Shown: one piece after another, positions 7,034-13,215 of the stretch
How positions within the stretch are numbered: the stretch's first letter is position 1
Layout: each line of letters begins with the position of its first letter
Origin: Clostridiales bacterium
GTDB taxonomy: Bacteria > Bacillota > Clostridia > Lachnospirales > JAITVM01
Assembly (NCBI GenBank): GCA_031285815.1
Contig: JAITVM010000230.1
Coordinates: forward strand, 1-13,215
Reading direction: 5' to 3'
Length of the DNA stretch: 13,215 nucleotides
The notes under the pieces: model-generated
Seen by the model: only the letters and a program-made list of their open reading frames with translations
Database searches by the model: none
What the model was told of the DNA's origin: nothing
Position numbers and translations under genes: made by a program

Positions 7034-7780
7034 TTATATATTGCCGCTATTAATATTTTTAACAATTTCGTTTACTTCCCTATAAGATTCGGGCGTACCA
7101 ATATCATAACATTCGCCGGACATTTTATAAGCATGTACATCCTTTTCTTTATAAAGCCACTGGACAAAAAAACCGGGGGCATCTTTATTATTCCCGCTAT
7201 CTAAATATTCTTGGAACAAAGGGAGCGTTTCTTGCTTATAGATATAGGTTGCAAAAGCGGCTAAATCTGATTTGGGGTATGGCGGCTTTTCTTCAAGGTC
7301 TATTACTTTAGAATCCCCGTCAACAATAACAATGGCATAACGTTTACGGTCTTCATAATCCTCTATGGGCTTAACGCAAATGCAGTCTTTATTAATTCTT
7401 TTATAGTATTTAAAATAATCAGATAATTGGTATGTAAAATAATTATCCCCAGCAATAACCATAATGTCTTCTTTTATGTTAAGCTTTTGTATGGCAAAAT
7501 AAATATCGCCAATAGCGCCAAGCCGGCCATCTTCCGTAGTCGTGCCATCGTTTAGGACTGTAATAGGTATTTTGTTTTCAAATTTCCATTCTTCAAAATG
7601 TTTATAGAACTTATCGTTAGAGACGACGATAATTTCATTGATTTCATTGATAAGGTTTACTTGCTCAATGATATAATTGAGGATAGGCTTGCCATCTAAC
7701 CCAAGCAGGGCTTTGGGTTTGTTTTCTGTTAAAGGGTATAGCCTTGTTGCATACCCTGCAACCAGTATAATTGCCTTCAT
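7034..7780 (-). CDS. Sugar-phosphate nucleotidyltransferase (RmlA/LicC-like)
   Basis: The enzyme should couple a nucleoside triphosphate to a phosphorylated sugar or alcohol, giving an activated NDP-sugar or CDP-choline type product. The 248 residues are a single GT-A-like nucleotidyltransferase domain. Visible are the nucleotide loop AGYATRLYPLTENKPKAL (residues 8-25, with catalytic R13 and K23), the metal Asp D112 in VIAGDNYF, LEEKP at 162-166 and the second metal Asp D226 in CYDIGTPESY. There is no left-handed helix domain, unlike GlmU or GlgC. It resembles glucose-1-phosphate thymidylyltransferases, and choline-phosphate cytidylyltransferase is also possible. The substrate cannot be fixed from sequence, and no sugar or capsule genes are adjacent. 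ATG 7780 lies 18 bases after the pseudouridine synthase gene, with AAAGGG about twelve bases upstream, so the two are probably cotranscribed. A strong hairpin follows. Confidence 0.85.
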   Translation of the reverse strand: MKAIILVAGYATRLYPLTENKPKALLGLDGKPILNYIIEQVNLINEINEIIVVSNDKFYKHFEEWKFENKIPITVLNDGTTTEDGRLGAIGDIYFAIQKLNIKEDIMVIAGDNYFTYQLSDYFKYYKRINKDCICVKPIEDYEDRKRYAIVIVDGDSKVIDLEEKPPYPKSDLAAFATYIYKQETLPLFQEYLDSGNNKDAPGFFVQWLYKEKDVHAYKMSGECYDIGTPESYREVNEIVKNINSGNI

Positions 7781-7798
7781 ATTATTTAAAAGCCCTTT

Positions 7799-8740
7799 CT
7801 ATTCGATATTTTTTATAATATAGCTAAAATCTTCAGGCAGCCTGCAAATAAATTCTTTGTTGTTTAAATACGCCAAATAGCTTGGCATATTTTTAAACAC
7901 GATTTTACTTGAATGTAAGAGCTGCCTATTGGTAAAATATTTTTTGTTAAAAAAGTTTTGTAGCCTCGCGCCGCCATATTTAACATCCCCAATTATTGGG
8001 TTGCCGATACTTTTTAAATGGGCCCTGATTTGGTGGGATTTCCCTGTAATAAGCTGAATATTTAAAAGCGTGCAGTTTTTATAAATACGCGAAGGCCAAG
8101 CAATTGTTGTGATTTTATTGTTACTGCCAGGTAAAGCATAGGCAAGGTTTTTTTCGGTGTCTTTAAAATAACCTGAATTGAGTTCTATTTTTGTATCTAT
8201 TTCCCCTTGGGCAAGCGCAAAGTAGTATTTTTCAATAGAATAGTTTGCGATAGCTTCATTTAGGCATTGGATAGATGGCAAGTTTTTGCCGCAAATAACT
8301 ATGCCCGTGGTATTCCTATCCAACCTGTTGCATAGTGCGGGTCTGGAAACGGGCCCTATTTCCCTTTTCCCGCTTAAATAAAAAATAGCCCTATCGATTA
8401 GTGTGTCATCATCGTTATTAGATTCGGGGTGCGACAAAAGGTTAGCGGGCTTATTAATAATTAAAATATTGCTGTCTTCATAAATAATGTCAATAGGCCC
8501 AGTTGTTTTTATTTTGCCCCCGGACCTAAATGAAGCTATTGTGCTGTCTGAAATATAAAAGGTTAAAACATCAGAGGGCATTAAAATTTCATTACCCCCT
8601 GCTTTTTTACCATTAAGCTTTATCCTTTTTTTTCTGAGCATTTTATATACAAAGGCTTTAGTAGATAGGTTCAAGTACTTTAGCAGAAATTTATCAAGGC
8701 GCTGGTTAGATTCTAAAGCGCCTATTGTAATATCCTTCAT
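7799..8740 (-). CDS. RluA-family RNA pseudouridine synthase
   Basis: It converts uridine to pseudouridine in rRNA or tRNA. The 313 residues begin with an S4 RNA-binding domain (about residues 10-60: NQRLDKFLLKYLN, KMLRKKRIKLNGKK). The catalytic domain has the family signature CNRLDRNTTG with active-site Asp D141, and the later block KSHQIRAHLKSIGNPIIGD. Domain order and length fit the RluC/RluD group. The exact uridine cannot be assigned from sequence, and Bacillota carry several paralogues. ATG 8740 has a G-rich ribosome binding site (AGGGGGG) five bases upstream. It starts 72 bases after prfB, with a small hairpin in the gap that may attenuate read-through. The nucleotidyltransferase gene follows 18 bases after its stop. 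Confidence 0.93.
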   Translation of the reverse strand: MKDITIGALESNQRLDKFLLKYLNLSTKAFVYKMLRKKRIKLNGKKAGGNEILMPSDVLTFYISDSTIASFRSGGKIKTTGPIDIIYEDSNILIINKPANLLSHPESNNDDDTLIDRAIFYLSGKREIGPVSRPALCNRLDRNTTGIVICGKNLPSIQCLNEAIANYSIEKYYFALAQGEIDTKIELNSGYFKDTEKNLAYALPGSNNKITTIAWPSRIYKNCTLLNIQLITGKSHQIRAHLKSIGNPIIGDVKYGGARLQNFFNKKYFTNRQLLHSSKIVFKNMPSYLAYLNNKEFICRLPEDFSYIIKNIE

Positions 8741-8758
8741 ATGGGCCCCCCTAACAAT

Positions 8759-8775
8759 AAGGGCAGCTTGCCCCT
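8759..8775 (-). terminator. Short hairpin after prfB, possible weak terminator or attenuator
   Basis: On the minus strand AGGGGCA and TGCCCTT pair around a three-base loop with one G-U pair, and ATTGTTAG follows. It lies 37 bases after the prfB stop and just before the ribosome binding site of the pseudouridine synthase gene. Short and without a clear T-run, it is at best a weak terminator. Confidence 0.3.
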
Positions 8776-8812
8776 CGGTAGTGCCGGTAATTATAATTTA
8801 TCTTGTTTCATA

Positions 8813-9917
8813 TCAGTTAATGAGCCAGTTCAAATACGAGTTTATAAAAGGCAATAAATTGCCATCCATAACTGAGTTAATATTTCCAACCTCTGTGTTT
8901 GTCCTATGGTCCTTGACTAGGTTATAGGGGTGGAAAACATAGGAGCGTATTTGGCTGCCCCAACCGATTTCTTTTATTTCGCCGCGTATGCCCTGCAGCT
9001 TTTCAAGCTGCTCCTGCTGCCTTTTTTCGAAAAGTTTTGCCCGTAATACTTTCATAGCCCGGTCTTTATTTTTATACTGTGACCGTTCGTTTTGGCATTG
9101 TACAACGATACCCGATGGGAGGTGGGTAATCCTTATGGCAGACTCTGTTTTATTGACATGTTGGCCGCCGGCCCCACCGGAACGGTAGGTATCGATTTTA
9201 AGGTCTTCATCTTTTATTTCAATATTAATATTATCATCAATTTCAGGCATTACATCACATGAGGCAAAGGATGTATGTCGGCGCCCGGAAGAATCAAAAG
9301 GTGAAATTCTCACAAGCCTATGGACCCCTTTTTCTGATTTGAGGTAACCAAAAGCATTTTCGCCTGTTACCTGAAATGTTACGGATTTAATCCCGGCTTC
9401 TTCGCCGTCAATTATATCAAGGGTTTCAATGCTAAACTCCATTTTTTCGCAAAAACGTGTGAACATCCTAAATATCATGCTGACCCAATCACATGCTTCA
9501 GTCCCGCCGGCACCGGCATGAAGGGCAAGGATTGCGTTATTTTTATCAAATTCCCCGGAAAATAGGGTAGATATACGCAGGTCTTCATAAGTTTTTATAA
9601 AATCATTAAAATCTGATTTAGATTCTTGATAAACGCTGTTATCTGATTCTTCTATGCCCATTTCTATTAAAGTAAGTATATCTTCATATTTAGAAAGTAA
9701 ATTATTATAATCGTCAGTTTTTCGTTTGCAGGCTTTTATTTCCTGCATAATCTTTTGGGATTTTTCCGTATCTGACCATACATCTGGGTCCAGTAGGGAA
9801 CCCTCTAAGGCTTCAATTTGTTTTAACGCTGAAGCGACGTCAAAGAGATTCCCCCATTTCGTCGATTTTTTTTCTATATGGCAATAACTCAAGTTTCAAT
9901 TGTTCTAATTCAAGCAT
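8813..9917 (-). CDS. prfB: Peptide chain release factor 2, needs a programmed +1 frameshift
   Basis: RF2 ends translation at UGA and UAA codons. It is encoded in two frames. The first starts at ATG 9917 and reads 25 codons, beginning MLELEQLKLEL and ending MGESL, to an in-frame TGA at 9842-9840. A +1 slip at CTT TGA C brings the ribosome to GAC 9841 and a further 342 residues, 367 in all, the normal RF2 length. The main frame carries the GGQ motif (RSGGAGGQHVNK), which triggers peptide release, and SPF in RISPFDSSGRR, which reads the stop codon and marks RF2 over RF1. The frame can be extended back to 9892 (MSYCHIEKKS), but that N-terminus is an artefact. The ribosome binding site GGAAGGAG (9934-9927) lies in the end of secA, whose stop is five bases away, so the two are translationally coupled. 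Confidence 0.96.
9839..9855 (-). promoter_or_regulatory. Programmed +1 frameshift site of prfB (autoregulation by RF2)
   Basis: The minus strand reads GGGGG (9855-9851), AATCT, then CTT TGA C (9845-9839). This is the conserved RF2 slip site. A G-rich internal Shine-Dalgarno stretch pulls the ribosome, and CUU slips to UUU while UGA followed by C terminates slowly. When RF2 is scarce the slip wins and more RF2 is made. The spacer between the G-run and CTT is five bases here, against three in E. coli. Confidence 0.93.
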
Positions 9918-9922
9918 AACTG

Positions 9923-12508
9923 TCAACTCCTTCCACAACATTGTTTGTATTTCTTGCCGCTACCGCATGGGCAGGGGTCATTCCGGCCGACTTTAGCATC
10001 TTTACGTTTAATAGGCGCTTTTTTAACGGATTCATCCTTGTTAGTAAATGTCTCTTTTGCAACCTGTTCGCGTTTTGGGTCGTCTTCTTTGTTTTCGGTG
10101 ACTATCCTAACGTTAAATAAATTTTTAATAGTCTCGTTTTGTATATTAGCAGAAAGCTCGTCAAACATATCATAAGAAATAAAACGGTATTCCAGTAACG
10201 GGTCACGCTGGGCATAAGCCCTTAATGTTATGCCTTGCCTCATTTGGTCCATGTCGTCAATATGGTCCATCCATTTCTGGTCAATAACACGGAGCATAAT
10301 AACCCGCTCAATCTCGCGCATACGCTCAGGGTCCACTTCTTTTTCTTTCTCCTGGTAACGTTTAAGTGCTTTACCGTAAAGATATTCTACCATGTTTTCT
10401 TTATTGGCGGAAGCCTTTTCATCTTCATTATAAAGTAGCGGGTACTCATGAAAATAAGGGAGCAGGAATTCATTTATCCCGTTGAAATCCCAATCCTTTG
10501 GGTCTTCTATTGATTCGGTATAAATTTTGACAGCCCTTTCCATGACTTGGCCGATCATGGTTTTCATATTTTCGCTTAAATCTTCGCCATTTAAAACCTT
10601 CAAACGCTCGCCGTAAATAATTTCACGCTGGTCATTCATTACCCGGTCATATTCAAGTAAATGTTTACGGGTACTGAAGTTATTGCCTTCAACTTTTTTC
10701 TGGGCATTTTCAATTGCCTTAGTCAGCATTCTATGCTCGATTGGGTCGTCTTCTTGCAGCCCAAGTGCCTCAACAATTTTAATGGTACGCTCGGAACCAA
10801 AAATACGCATTAGGTCGTCTTCCAATGAAATATAAAACCTTGATTCGCCTGGGTCGCCTTGGCGCCCGGAACGCCCCCTGAGCTGGTTGTCAATACGCCT
10901 GGATTCGTGGCGCTCTGTGCCTATAATTTTTAACCCGCCAAGTTCTTGCACCCCGTCTTCTAATTTAATGTCAGTACCGCGCCCGGCCATATTTGTTGCT
11001 ATCGTTATAGCGCCCAGGCGGCCGGCATCAGCTACTATTTCTGCTTCTTGGGCATGGTATTTTGCATTCAAGACATTGTGTGGGATATTATCCCTTTTTA
11101 ACATCTCGCTTAATAATTCTGATTTTTCTATGCTTATTGTGCCAACTAAGACAGGCTGCCTTTTAGCATAGGATTCTTTAATATCGCTTACTACCGCACG
11201 AAATTTTGCGGGCTCAGATTTGTAGACAATATCGGCATGGTCTTTACGGATAACCGGCATGTTTGTCGGTATTACCACAACGTCCATGCCATAAATTTCA
11301 CGGAACTCGCTCTCTTCAGTTTGGGCAGTACCGGTCATGCCGGATTTTTTTGAGTACTTATTGAAAAAGTTTTGGAAAGTAATTGTAGCAAGCGTCCTGC
11401 TTTCCCGGTTGACCTTAACATTTTCTTTAGCCTCTATAGCCTGGTGCAAGCCGTCAGAATAACGCCTGCCAGGCATAAGGCGCCCGGTAAATTCATCGAC
11501 TATAAGGATTTCATCATTTTGGACGACGTAATCAACATCGAGGGCCATATTGTAATTTGCTTTAAGCGCATTATTTATATGGTGCATGATTTGCATGTTT
11601 TCAGGGTCGGAAAGGTTTTCTACCGCAAAGAATTTTTCGGCTTTTATAACACCCTCTTGAGTAAGGCTAACTGTTTTGCCTTTTTCATCAACGACAAAAT
11701 CGCCTTCCTCTTGAATTTCTGCACGGGTGATGGCGTTAAGGGCCTCGTCTTCGTTCAAGATCTTGCCTTTCGTTAGTGTCCGTACAAATGAGTTGGCTAC
11801 TTTATATAGTTCGGTTGATTTTGTGCCCATTCCGGAAATAATAAGCGGGGTCCTCGCCTCGTCAATTAAAACAGAGTCAACTTCATCAATGATTGCATAA
11901 TTTAGCCCGCGCTGCTGGACCATGGCGTTCTTATAAACGACCATATTATCACGTAGGTAATCGAAACCCAACTCGTTATTTGTTGCGTAAGTAATATCAC
12001 AGGCGTATGCTTCTTGGCGGTCTGCATTTGTCATGTCGTTTAGTATTACGCCGACTTTTAGCCCAAGAAATTCATGAAGCTGGCCCATCCATTCAGAGTC
12101 GCGTTTTGCAAGGTAATCGTTGACTGTTACAATATGGACGCCTTTTTCTAAAAGCGCATTTAAGTAAGCGGGCAGGGTAGAGACTAAAGTTTTGCCCTCG
12201 CCTGTGCGCATCTCTGCAATCCGGCCTTGATGCAAAACAATGCCGCCTAAAAGCTGGACGTCAAAGTGGCGCATTCCTAATGCACGCTTTGAAGCCTCAC
12301 GGACTGCAGCGAATGCTTCCGGTAAGATATCATCTAGTGTTTCGCCATTTTTAAGGCGGTTTTTGAATTCAATAGTTTTATTCTTTAGCTGTTCATCAGA
12401 TAATTTTTCGAATTCAGGTTCAAGTGTATTAATTTTATCAACTATAGGCCTAATGCGCCGGATTTCTTTTTCGCTATAGTTGCCGAATATTTTTTCTAAT
12501 AAACCCAT
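9923..12508 (-). CDS. secA: Preprotein translocase ATPase SecA
   Basis: SecA is the ATP-driven motor that pushes preproteins through the SecYEG channel at the inner face of the membrane. The 861 residues are full length. Walker A is MRTGEGKT with K106, and the DEAD-type motif is DEVDSVLIDEAR at 208-219. The preprotein-binding region lies within the first nucleotide domain. Later come VGTISIEKSE, NMAGRGTDI and the arginine-finger block QLRGRSGRQGDPG of the second domain. The C-terminus has the zinc-binding tail CPCGSGKKYKQCCG (C846, C848, C857, C858), used to contact SecB-like partners or lipid. ATG 12508 has AGAGGTG seven bases upstream. An in-frame TGA lies immediately before it, so no extension is possible. 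prfB follows after five bases. Upstream lie 429 gene-free bases and pfkA, not the hpf gene often found there in Bacillota. Confidence 0.98.
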   Translation of the reverse strand: MGLLEKIFGNYSEKEIRRIRPIVDKINTLEPEFEKLSDEQLKNKTIEFKNRLKNGETLDDILPEAFAAVREASKRALGMRHFDVQLLGGIVLHQGRIAEMRTGEGKTLVSTLPAYLNALLEKGVHIVTVNDYLAKRDSEWMGQLHEFLGLKVGVILNDMTNADRQEAYACDITYATNNELGFDYLRDNMVVYKNAMVQQRGLNYAIIDEVDSVLIDEARTPLIISGMGTKSTELYKVANSFVRTLTKGKILNEDEALNAITRAEIQEEGDFVVDEKGKTVSLTQEGVIKAEKFFAVENLSDPENMQIMHHINNALKANYNMALDVDYVVQNDEILIVDEFTGRLMPGRRYSDGLHQAIEAKENVKVNRESRTLATITFQNFFNKYSKKSGMTGTAQTEESEFREIYGMDVVVIPTNMPVIRKDHADIVYKSEPAKFRAVVSDIKESYAKRQPVLVGTISIEKSELLSEMLKRDNIPHNVLNAKYHAQEAEIVADAGRLGAITIATNMAGRGTDIKLEDGVQELGGLKIIGTERHESRRIDNQLRGRSGRQGDPGESRFYISLEDDLMRIFGSERTIKIVEALGLQEDDPIEHRMLTKAIENAQKKVEGNNFSTRKHLLEYDRVMNDQREIIYGERLKVLNGEDLSENMKTMIGQVMERAVKIYTESIEDPKDWDFNGINEFLLPYFHEYPLLYNEDEKASANKENMVEYLYGKALKRYQEKEKEVDPERMREIERVIMLRVIDQKWMDHIDDMDQMRQGITLRAYAQRDPLLEYRFISYDMFDELSANIQNETIKNLFNVRIVTENKEDDPKREQVAKETFTNKDESVKKAPIKRKDAKVGRNDPCPCGSGKKYKQCCGRS
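9927..9934 (-). promoter_or_regulatory. prfB ribosome binding site inside the 3' end of secA
   Basis: GGAAGGAG lies nine bases before the prfB ATG at 9917 and is made from the codons for the last secA residues (Gly-Arg-Ser) just before the TGA at 9925-9923. This fixes the true prfB start and couples its translation to secA. Confidence 0.85.
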
Positions 12509-12615
12509 TCAATTACACCTCTTATTGTAGATTAAAGTATTTTTATAGTATGCCATTAATGGCTATAAAGCCGCAGTGCTGCTTAGTGTTTAGTGAAAAT
12601 TTCTGTTTGCTGTAT

Positions 12616-12644
12616 AGTTTAACAGATGATAAGCGTTATAGCAA
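12616..12644 (-). promoter_or_regulatory. Candidate sigma-A promoter for secA-prfB
   Basis: TTGCTA (12644-12639), a 17-base spacer, then TAAACT (12621-12616), each four of six matches to consensus, about 108 bases before the secA start. In sequence this AT-rich such matches are common, so this is only a candidate. Confidence 0.25.
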
Positions 12645-12869
12645 TATTGCTTTTAAGCAGGCTATGTTTACAAATGCCGCCCCTATATAGATAAAAAGCT
12701 TTTTTGAGATGATGCTTTATCATTTTTTTATATTGTATTATAATTTCTTATTTTTGTAACTACTAAACCATTACATGGTATTCTGGCCAAGCTTGTGCAA
12801 AAAAATACTAGTGTGCCAAACAGGCTTGCCATATAAAATCTAATCGACATTAAAGGTGAAAACGTTAAA

Positions 12870-12901
12870 CAGGCCCAAACTTTTTTTAAAATTTGGGCCT
12901 G
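12870..12901 (-). terminator. Rho-independent terminator after pfkA
   Basis: The minus strand shows CAGGCCCAAA and TTTGGGCCTG, a perfect ten-base stem around a twelve-base A/T-rich loop, followed by TTTAACGTTTT. It lies 36 bases after the pfkA stop codon. The T-stretch is interrupted, but placement and GC-rich stem fit a terminator. Confidence 0.75.
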
Positions 12902-12937
12902 GATTTAAATATATTGGTTTTTAATCTAGATATTGGG

Positions 12938-13215
12938 TCAGCCAATTTCATCAGAAGCAAAAGATATACCCATCTTAAGTGCAGCCTGGACAAGCTCGTT
13001 ATGTTTTTCTACATATTTATTTTTGCCGATTACATCTTCTAGGCTGACAGATGACATTTGCCCGTTAGTCAGGCAGACCATTTTACCAAAATCCCTATTT
13101 TTAACAAGTTCGGCAGCGGCAACTGCATACCTGATTGACAAAATACGGTCAAGGGGGGATGTTTCCCCACCACGTTGGATATGGCCAAGTGCACAGCTCC
13201 TGCATTCATGGCGGG
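12938..13215 (-). CDS. pfkA: 6-phosphofructokinase, C-terminal part only
   Basis: The enzyme phosphorylates fructose 6-phosphate, the committed step of glycolysis. Only the last 92 codons or so are in the window, and the frame is open to the right edge. The segment begins RHECRSCALGHIQRGG, where LGHIQRGG is the phosphofructokinase block whose Arg and His help bind fructose 6-phosphate, then SPLDRILSIRYAVAAAEL. The closing part (KMVCLTNGQMSSVSLEDVIG to MGISFASDEIG) resembles the longer clostridial and actinobacterial type (group III), not the short E. coli PfkA. Whether ATP or pyrophosphate is the donor depends on residues outside the window. The ORF-finder style start at TTG 13141 is internal and not real. 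A terminator hairpin follows, so it is the end of its transcript and separate from secA. Confidence 0.92.
   Translation of the reverse strand, partial: RHECRSCALGHIQRGGETSPLDRILSIRYAVAAAELVKNRDFGKMVCLTNGQMSSVSLEDVIGKNKYVEKHNELVQAALKMGISFASDEIG

Larger units (their letters stand above)
12509..12937. other. Gene-free region between pfkA and secA
   Basis: These 429 AT-rich bases hold the pfkA hairpin (12870-12901) and about 360 bases of possible secA leader. I see several short palindromes: GCCATTAATGGC (12552-12563), GCAATATTGC (12641-12650) and AAAAAGCTTTTT (12694-12705). There is a perfect TATAAT on the minus strand (12742-12737) without a good -35, and the weak promoter listed separately. 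Short minus-strand frames exist (40 codons 12850-12728, 34 codons from 12723, 15 codons ending just before secA), but none has a ribosome binding site. No tRNA or riboswitch I recognise. Confidence 0.6.

Noticed and set aside
8813..9892. prfB read as a single frame from ATG 9892 (MSYCHIEKK...)
   Set aside because: The first 17 residues are out-of-frame reading of the true N-terminal segment. The conserved CTT TGA C slip site and the ribosome binding site for ATG 9917 give the right product.
11372..11776. 134-codon plus-strand frame opposite secA
   Set aside because: Shadow of the well-conserved secA coding strand.
12509..12556. 15-codon frame in the secA frame, ending at the TGA just before secA
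   Set aside because: No ribosome binding site and very short; most likely chance.
12728..12850. 40-codon minus-strand frame with a hydrophobic start, upstream of secA
   Set aside because: No ribosome binding site before either possible ATG and no recognised family; kept only as a remark on the leader region.
1..13215. Mobile elements, CRISPR arrays, tRNA or rRNA genes, riboswitches
   Set aside because: I looked on both strands and saw no direct-repeat arrays, transposase or integrase genes, or recognisable RNA gene motifs.

Overview
This window looks like a piece of chromosome from a low-GC, Gram-positive Bacillota, most likely a member of the Clostridia. The evidence is a RecU resolvase of the clostridial type (start MGYWATRGLRGS), secA directly followed by prfB, AT-rich codon use, AGGAG-type ribosome binding sites and several TTG starts. 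The genes are almost all housekeeping. I see no phage, transposon, CRISPR array, tRNA, rRNA or defence island.

Layout from left to right. (1) Bases 1-1678, minus strand: the first 559 codons of a glycogen branching enzyme (glgB), cut by the window edge. (2) Bases 1850-3604, the only plus-strand gene: an M3-family oligoendopeptidase (PepF type), read divergently from glgB. Its leader carries one perfect DnaA-box sequence. (3) A 19-bp perfect inverted repeat (3630-3676) separates pepF from the convergent minus-strand genes. (4) A minus-strand group, in transcription order queG (epoxyqueuosine reductase), recU (Holliday junction resolvase), a GH26-like lipoprotein and ogt (O6-alkylguanine-DNA methyltransferase), spans about 6914 down to 3675. 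(5) A 20-bp perfect inverted repeat (6959-7005) divides queG from the next group upstream. (6) That group, in transcription order, is secA (protein export motor), prfB (release factor 2), an RluA-family pseudouridine synthase and a sugar-phosphate nucleotidyltransferase, from 12508 down to 7034. (7) A 429-bp gene-free stretch (12509-12937) lies in front of secA and contains the terminator of the last gene. (8) The C-terminal part of a 6-phosphofructokinase (pfkA), cut by the right edge.

How they fit together: pfkA and glgB belong to central sugar and glycogen metabolism. secA and prfB form a tight unit in which the prfB ribosome binding site lies inside the last codons of secA. prfB must be read through a programmed +1 frameshift at an in-frame TGA, so a simple ORF search gives it the wrong N-terminus. 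queG and the RluA-type enzyme act in tRNA/rRNA modification, and recU and ogt act in DNA repair.

The two points most worth a second look are the prfB frameshift site, whose spacer is two bases longer than the textbook arrangement, and the GH26-like lipoprotein, which has Gln where the catalytic nucleophile Glu is expected. I do not see a convincing new biological system here.
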